Below are positions 22,589 through 25,913 of a stretch of DNA of 25,913 bases, in pieces (positions within the stretch are counted from its first letter, which is position 1; every line of letters starts with the position of its first letter). Under the pieces are notes generated by a model. That model worked only from the letters and a program-made list of their open reading frames with translations, searched no databases and had not been told where the DNA came from. Source of the DNA: Spirochaetaceae bacterium (GTDB lineage: Bacteria > Spirochaetota > Spirochaetia > Treponematales > Rectinemataceae); the NCBI GenBank assembly GCA_003452735.1, contig DMNL01000161.1, positions 1-25,913 of the forward strand, read 5' to 3'. The translations under genes were made by a program, and so were the position numbers.

Positions 22589-25360
22589 ATGGCTAGAAAT
22601 ACAATCCTTTCCGCCCTCTTGGGTTCAAAAGAAGAAAAAGATATCAAAGCTGTTTTGCCACTTCTCCATAAAATCAACGAACTAGAGTCTTGGGCTCTGT
22701 CTCTTGATGATAGCGACTTCCCTGCTTTGACGATAAAATTCAAGGATCGCCTTGCCAAAGGAGAGACTCTCGATGATCTTTTACCGGAAGCTTTTGCTCT
22801 TGTGCGAGAAGCAGCCCGAAGAAAACTAGGTGAGCGTCCATTCGATGTGCAGATAATTGGAGGAATTGCGCTGCATCAAGGCAAAATCGTAGAGATGAAA
22901 ACAGGAGAAGGAAAGACTCTATCTTCAGTAACCGCGGCTTACTTAAATGCATTAGCAGGACAAGGAGTCCACATCATAACCGTAAACGACTATCTAGCAG
23001 AACGCGATAGTCAATGGATGGGGCAAATCTATAAGTTTCTTGGGCTTACAGTCGGATGCATTCTCTCCTCCATGGATAATATAGCTAGAAAAGTCGCTTA
23101 TTCCTGCGATATCACATATGGAACCAACAACGAATTCGGTTTTGATTATCTGCGGGATAATATGGTTTGGTCTTTGGATCAAAAAGTGCAGCGAGGTCAT
23201 TATTACTGCATCATCGATGAAATCGACTCCATCCTCATCGATGAGGCTAGAACCCCACTTATTATCTCAGGCCCTGCAGATGATGACACTTACAAGGTAA
23301 ATGAGGTCAATCGACTTGCTTCCTCCCTTCTCGAAGTCAAGAAGAACCCTGAGACCGGCGAGTATCCCGACGAAGCCAAAGGCGAACTATTGGAAGGAGA
23401 TTATAAAATAGATGAAAAATCCAAGCGAGTCATGTTCACAAGCGAAGGATTAAACCATATTGAACTATTGTTACAGAAGAGAGGATTAATAAAGGAAAGC
23501 CTTTTTGACCCTGAAAATTTTCAATTTGTCCATTATTTTACTCAAGCGGTTCGTGCCCAGCATCTTTTCTCTAAAGATGTCGATTATGTTGTACAAGATA
23601 ATCAAGTTCAAATAGTAGATGAATTTACAGGCCGAATTCTTCATGGTAGACGATACTCCGATGGTCTTCACGAAGCTATCGAGGCTAAGGAACGAATCAA
23701 GATTGCTAGGCGCAATCGCACACTTGCTACAATAACATTCCAAAATTACTTTAGATTATATAAAAAACTAGCCGGAATGACCGGCACTGCCGAAACAGAA
23801 GCTGAAGAGTTTAATAAAATATACAATCTTGATGTAATGGTAGTCCCTACAAATAGGCCTGTTGTTCGAAAAGATGAGAATGACCTTGTATATCTAAATG
23901 AAGCTGAGAAGTACGATGCCATTATCGAGGCAATAAGAGAAATGCACACAAAGGGACAACCTATTCTAGTAGGTACGGTATCCATTGAAAAATCAGAAAA
24001 GCTATCTTCCTTGCTCATAAGAAATGGCATAAAGCACGAGGTCTTGAATGCCAAGAACCATGCACGTGAAGCCCTAATAATTGCAGAAGCAGGTTCTAAG
24101 GGAGCAGTTACTATTGCAACAAATATGGCGGGACGTGGAACAGATATTAAGCTTGGAGGAAATCCGGAGTTCCGTGCAAGGCGAAAAGCTGGTACCGAAG
24201 CACCTGAAGAAAAATATAGAGAGATCTTATCTCGAGAATACGAGACATGGACTAAGGATTATGAAGAAGTCAAAAGCCTCGGAGGACTTTGCGTCTTAGG
24301 TACCGAGCGTCATGAGGCAAGGCGCATTGACAATCAGCTGCGAGGCAGAAGCGGACGTCAAGGAGATCCTGGCCGCTCGGTGTTTTTTATTTCTTTAGAC
24401 GATGATCTCATGCGCCTATTTGGAGGAGACAATTTCAAACAACTGATGGGCAGAGCTGGCATGAAACCAGGAGAACCAATCTATCATCCTCTACTCAGCA
24501 AATCCATCGAAAGCGCACAAAAAAAGGTTGAAGAGAGAAACTTCGAAATACGAAAACATCTGCTTGAATACGACGATGTTCTAAATAAGCAACGTAACTT
24601 CATTTATGAACAGAGGAACTCAATCCTAGCTGATGACAATCTTATAGAGAGAGTACGCGATGCAGCCTACGAAATGCTAGAAGATCAGAATGCTATTCTC
24701 ACCCAGGAATTCAAGGATAATCCAAACAAAGCAATTCAAGAATTTAGCTTATGGCTTTTTGATAGCTTTGGCATAGAAATGACAGCAAAAGAGTTGACTG
24801 CTCTTTACAAGTCAGACGAGCTTATTCCTGCGATTAGGAATAAACTTGAGCTTGATCTCGATTCAAAGATACAAGCAGCGGGAGCCGAAAGCCTCAATTT
24901 TTTCATTAGATTTTCGTATTTGCAAGAAATTGATGAAAAATGGCTAAATCACCTAGAATCGATGGAAGCTCTCAGAGAAGCAGTATACTTGCGAAGTTAT
25001 GCTCAAAAAAATCCTCTACTCGAGTATAAGATCGAAGGATCGGATATTTTCGAATCCTTGATTTTCTCGATACGGCACAATATCGCCTCAAAAGTCTTTA
25101 GAGTAAGAATCAAAGAAAGTACCTCAACAGTTGAAGCAACAAGTCCGCGATCAGCATCGAGGATAGAAGCAACACAGACAAGTCACGAGGCAGTAAGTTC
25201 TTTTGCTAACGAAAGTCAATCAGTACGAAAAGAGTCTGCTATAGCTGCGGCATCCGCACCAGCTACTGCTACAGTTGTAAGACAAGGAAAGAAAATAGGT
25301 CGCAATGATCCATGCCCATGCGGTTCGGGCAAGAAATATAAATATTGCCATGGCCGATAG
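22589..25360 (+). CDS. secA: Preprotein translocase ATPase SecA
   Basis: This 923-residue motor protein drives preproteins through SecYEG with ATP. Walker A is MKTGEGKTLSS; the Walker B region is CIIDEIDSILIDEARTPLII; the preprotein cross-linking domain follows. TGRILHGRRYSDGLHEAIEA, MAGRGTDIKLGG, and RGRSGRQGDPGRSVFFISLD mark the second nucleotide-binding domain. The C-terminus ends in the SEC-C zinc motif, CPCGSGKKYKYCH, which in other species binds SecB or ribosomes. A poorly conserved Ser/Ala-rich linker of about 60 residues precedes it. Length is normal. No Shine-Dalgarno precedes the ATG, which is six bases after the predicted -10 box. The NFACT gene follows 57 bases downstream. Confidence 0.97.
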   Translation: MARNTILSALLGSKEEKDIKAVLPLLHKINELESWALSLDDSDFPALTIKFKDRLAKGETLDDLLPEAFALVREAARRKLGERPFDVQIIGGIALHQGKIVEMKTGEGKTLSSVTAAYLNALAGQGVHIITVNDYLAERDSQWMGQIYKFLGLTVGCILSSMDNIARKVAYSCDITYGTNNEFGFDYLRDNMVWSLDQKVQRGHYYCIIDEIDSILIDEARTPLIISGPADDDTYKVNEVNRLASSLLEVKKNPETGEYPDEAKGELLEGDYKIDEKSKRVMFTSEGLNHIELLLQKRGLIKESLFDPENFQFVHYFTQAVRAQHLFSKDVDYVVQDNQVQIVDEFTGRILHGRRYSDGLHEAIEAKERIKIARRNRTLATITFQNYFRLYKKLAGMTGTAETEAEEFNKIYNLDVMVVPTNRPVVRKDENDLVYLNEAEKYDAIIEAIREMHTKGQPILVGTVSIEKSEKLSSLLIRNGIKHEVLNAKNHAREALIIAEAGSKGAVTIATNMAGRGTDIKLGGNPEFRARRKAGTEAPEEKYREILSREYETWTKDYEEVKSLGGLCVLGTERHEARRIDNQLRGRSGRQGDPGRSVFFISLDDDLMRLFGGDNFKQLMGRAGMKPGEPIYHPLLSKSIESAQKKVEERNFEIRKHLLEYDDVLNKQRNFIYEQRNSILADDNLIERVRDAAYEMLEDQNAILTQEFKDNPNKAIQEFSLWLFDSFGIEMTAKELTALYKSDELIPAIRNKLELDLDSKIQAAGAESLNFFIRFSYLQEIDEKWLNHLESMEALREAVYLRSYAQKNPLLEYKIEGSDIFESLIFSIRHNIASKVFRVRIKESTSTVEATSPRSASRIEATQTSHEAVSSFANESQSVRKESAIAAASAPATATVVRQGKKIGRNDPCPCGSGKKYKYCHGR

Positions 25361-25417
25361 AACCTCTTGATATCGGAAATGATATTGGCTGCTTTCTAGA
25401 ATGTTTGGAGTGTCTCT

Positions 25418-25913
25418 ATGTCACTAAATTGTGAAGAAATAGATCTCATTCTAAGCGAAGCTCCGCTTGTCGGTACAAAAATTCAAAATATCTATCAACC
25501 AACTTATGATTCTCTTATATTGGAACTTTTTGGCAAAGGTACATTGACTTATTATTTTTTTAGCATCGCCCAAAATGCTTGCAGGCTCCATCCATTAAGC
25601 ACTCCAGCTCCAAAAAACGAGCGCCCTTTGCGATTTATGGAATGTCTTCGCTCAAGAATTAGAGGAGGCACCATATTATATGCATCACAGATTGGCAAAG
25701 ATCGCATTGCAAAAATCGATATTATCAGAACTAATGAAGAAGGGGCCCCGGAACAATCCTATCTATATGCAAGGTTATGGAGCGGAGCAGGAAATATCCT
25801 CTTAGTCTCTGCCGAGGGCATAATCATCGATGCACTACGACGCCTTCCAGCTCGGAATGAAGTATCTGGATCAACCTTTATATTGCCTCAGCAACTAGAT
25901 AGCAATAAGCAAT
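25418..25913 (+). CDS. NFACT/RqcH-family protein (fibronectin-binding A-like), 5' part
   Basis: The frame stays open from the ATG at 25418 to the right edge, giving 165 residues. The opening SLNCEEIDLILSEAPLVGTKIQNIYQ, in which the N-terminal NFACT-N domain begins, and LWSGAGNILLVSAEGIIIDALRRLP resemble NFACT proteins (Rqc2/RqcH, formerly annotated fibronectin-binding). RqcH works in ribosome-associated quality control, tagging stalled nascent chains with alanine; whether this member does so depends on the missing C-terminal part. GGAG lies seven bases before the ATG, so this gene uses a Shine-Dalgarno, unlike secA just upstream. It may be co-transcribed with secA. Confidence 0.8.
   Translation, partial: MSLNCEEIDLILSEAPLVGTKIQNIYQPTYDSLILELFGKGTLTYYFFSIAQNACRLHPLSTPAPKNERPLRFMECLRSRIRGGTILYASQIGKDRIAKIDIIRTNEEGAPEQSYLYARLWSGAGNILLVSAEGIIIDALRRLPARNEVSGSTFILPQQLDSNKQ

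Noticed and set aside
22994..24054. Minus-strand open frames inside secA
   Set aside because: The plus-strand frame is unmistakably SecA over its whole length; the opposite frames have no recognisable domain.
1..25913. CRISPR arrays, tRNA or rRNA genes, insertion sequences, integrases, phage genes
   Set aside because: No regularly spaced repeats, no tRNA-like cloverleaf with a CCA end, and no mobile-element proteins were found on reading both strands.

Overview
The window looks like a stretch of chromosome from a spirochaete, most likely of the Treponema/Spirochaetales kind. The evidence is a RarA protein with a long C-terminal extension, a lipoprotein with a propeller-like C-terminal part, several small lipoproteins and an outer-membrane barrel (a double-membrane cell), and a compact layout of housekeeping genes on both strands. 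The taxonomic call is inference from gene content. I see no rRNA, tRNA, CRISPR array, transposase, integrase or phage gene.

Layout. 1-1779 (+) is the 3' part of rarA, which runs off the left edge. It converges on a degenerate HAD-like protein (1762-2811, -). folC (2904-4277, +) converges on a two-gene minus-strand operon: an SH3-domain lipoprotein and a DUF445 membrane protein (4249-6308). Next come an outer-membrane barrel protein and an overlapping caspase-family lipoprotein (6366-8019, +), then a TM2/winged-helix protein (8060-8548, -). asnS and a D,D-carboxypeptidase gene form a plus-strand pair (8684-11385). The minus-strand block 11455-16297 is a likely operon of four genes: an iron-sulfur/FAD oxidoreductase large subunit, a DAO-family FAD subunit, an Rrf2 regulator with three cysteines and an orphan TRAP solute-binding protein. 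murD (16521-17978, +), a Memo-family protein (17983-18834, -), a membrane protein with a degenerate GGDEF-like domain (18954-20321, +), rnz (20338-21267, -), a propeller-like lipoprotein (21379-22533, -), secA (22589-25360, +) and the start of an NFACT/RqcH-family gene (25418 to the right edge, +) complete the window.

How the genes work together. Much of the window is cell-envelope and information housekeeping: peptidoglycan (murD, D,D-carboxypeptidase), protein export (secA), lipoproteins, translation (asnS, rnz, NFACT), folate (folC) and DNA repair (rarA). The accessory part is the amino-acid-oxidoreductase/Rrf2/TRAP operon. Its large subunit carries motifs for an N-terminal 2Fe-2S cluster, FAD and NAD(P)-type nucleotide sites, two 4Fe-4S clusters and a BFD-like 2Fe-2S cluster. 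The caspase-family lipoprotein with an EF-hand loop, translationally overlapping an outer-membrane protein gene, is the other unusual unit.

A pattern across the window is that several genes without a Shine-Dalgarno sequence (folC, the oxidoreductase operon, rnz, the propeller-like lipoprotein, secA) have a sigma70-like -10 box only 6-10 bases before the start codon. This predicts leaderless or nearly leaderless mRNAs. Other genes have clear Shine-Dalgarno sites, so the two modes seem to coexist. Convergent genes abut or overlap, and I could find no intrinsic terminator.
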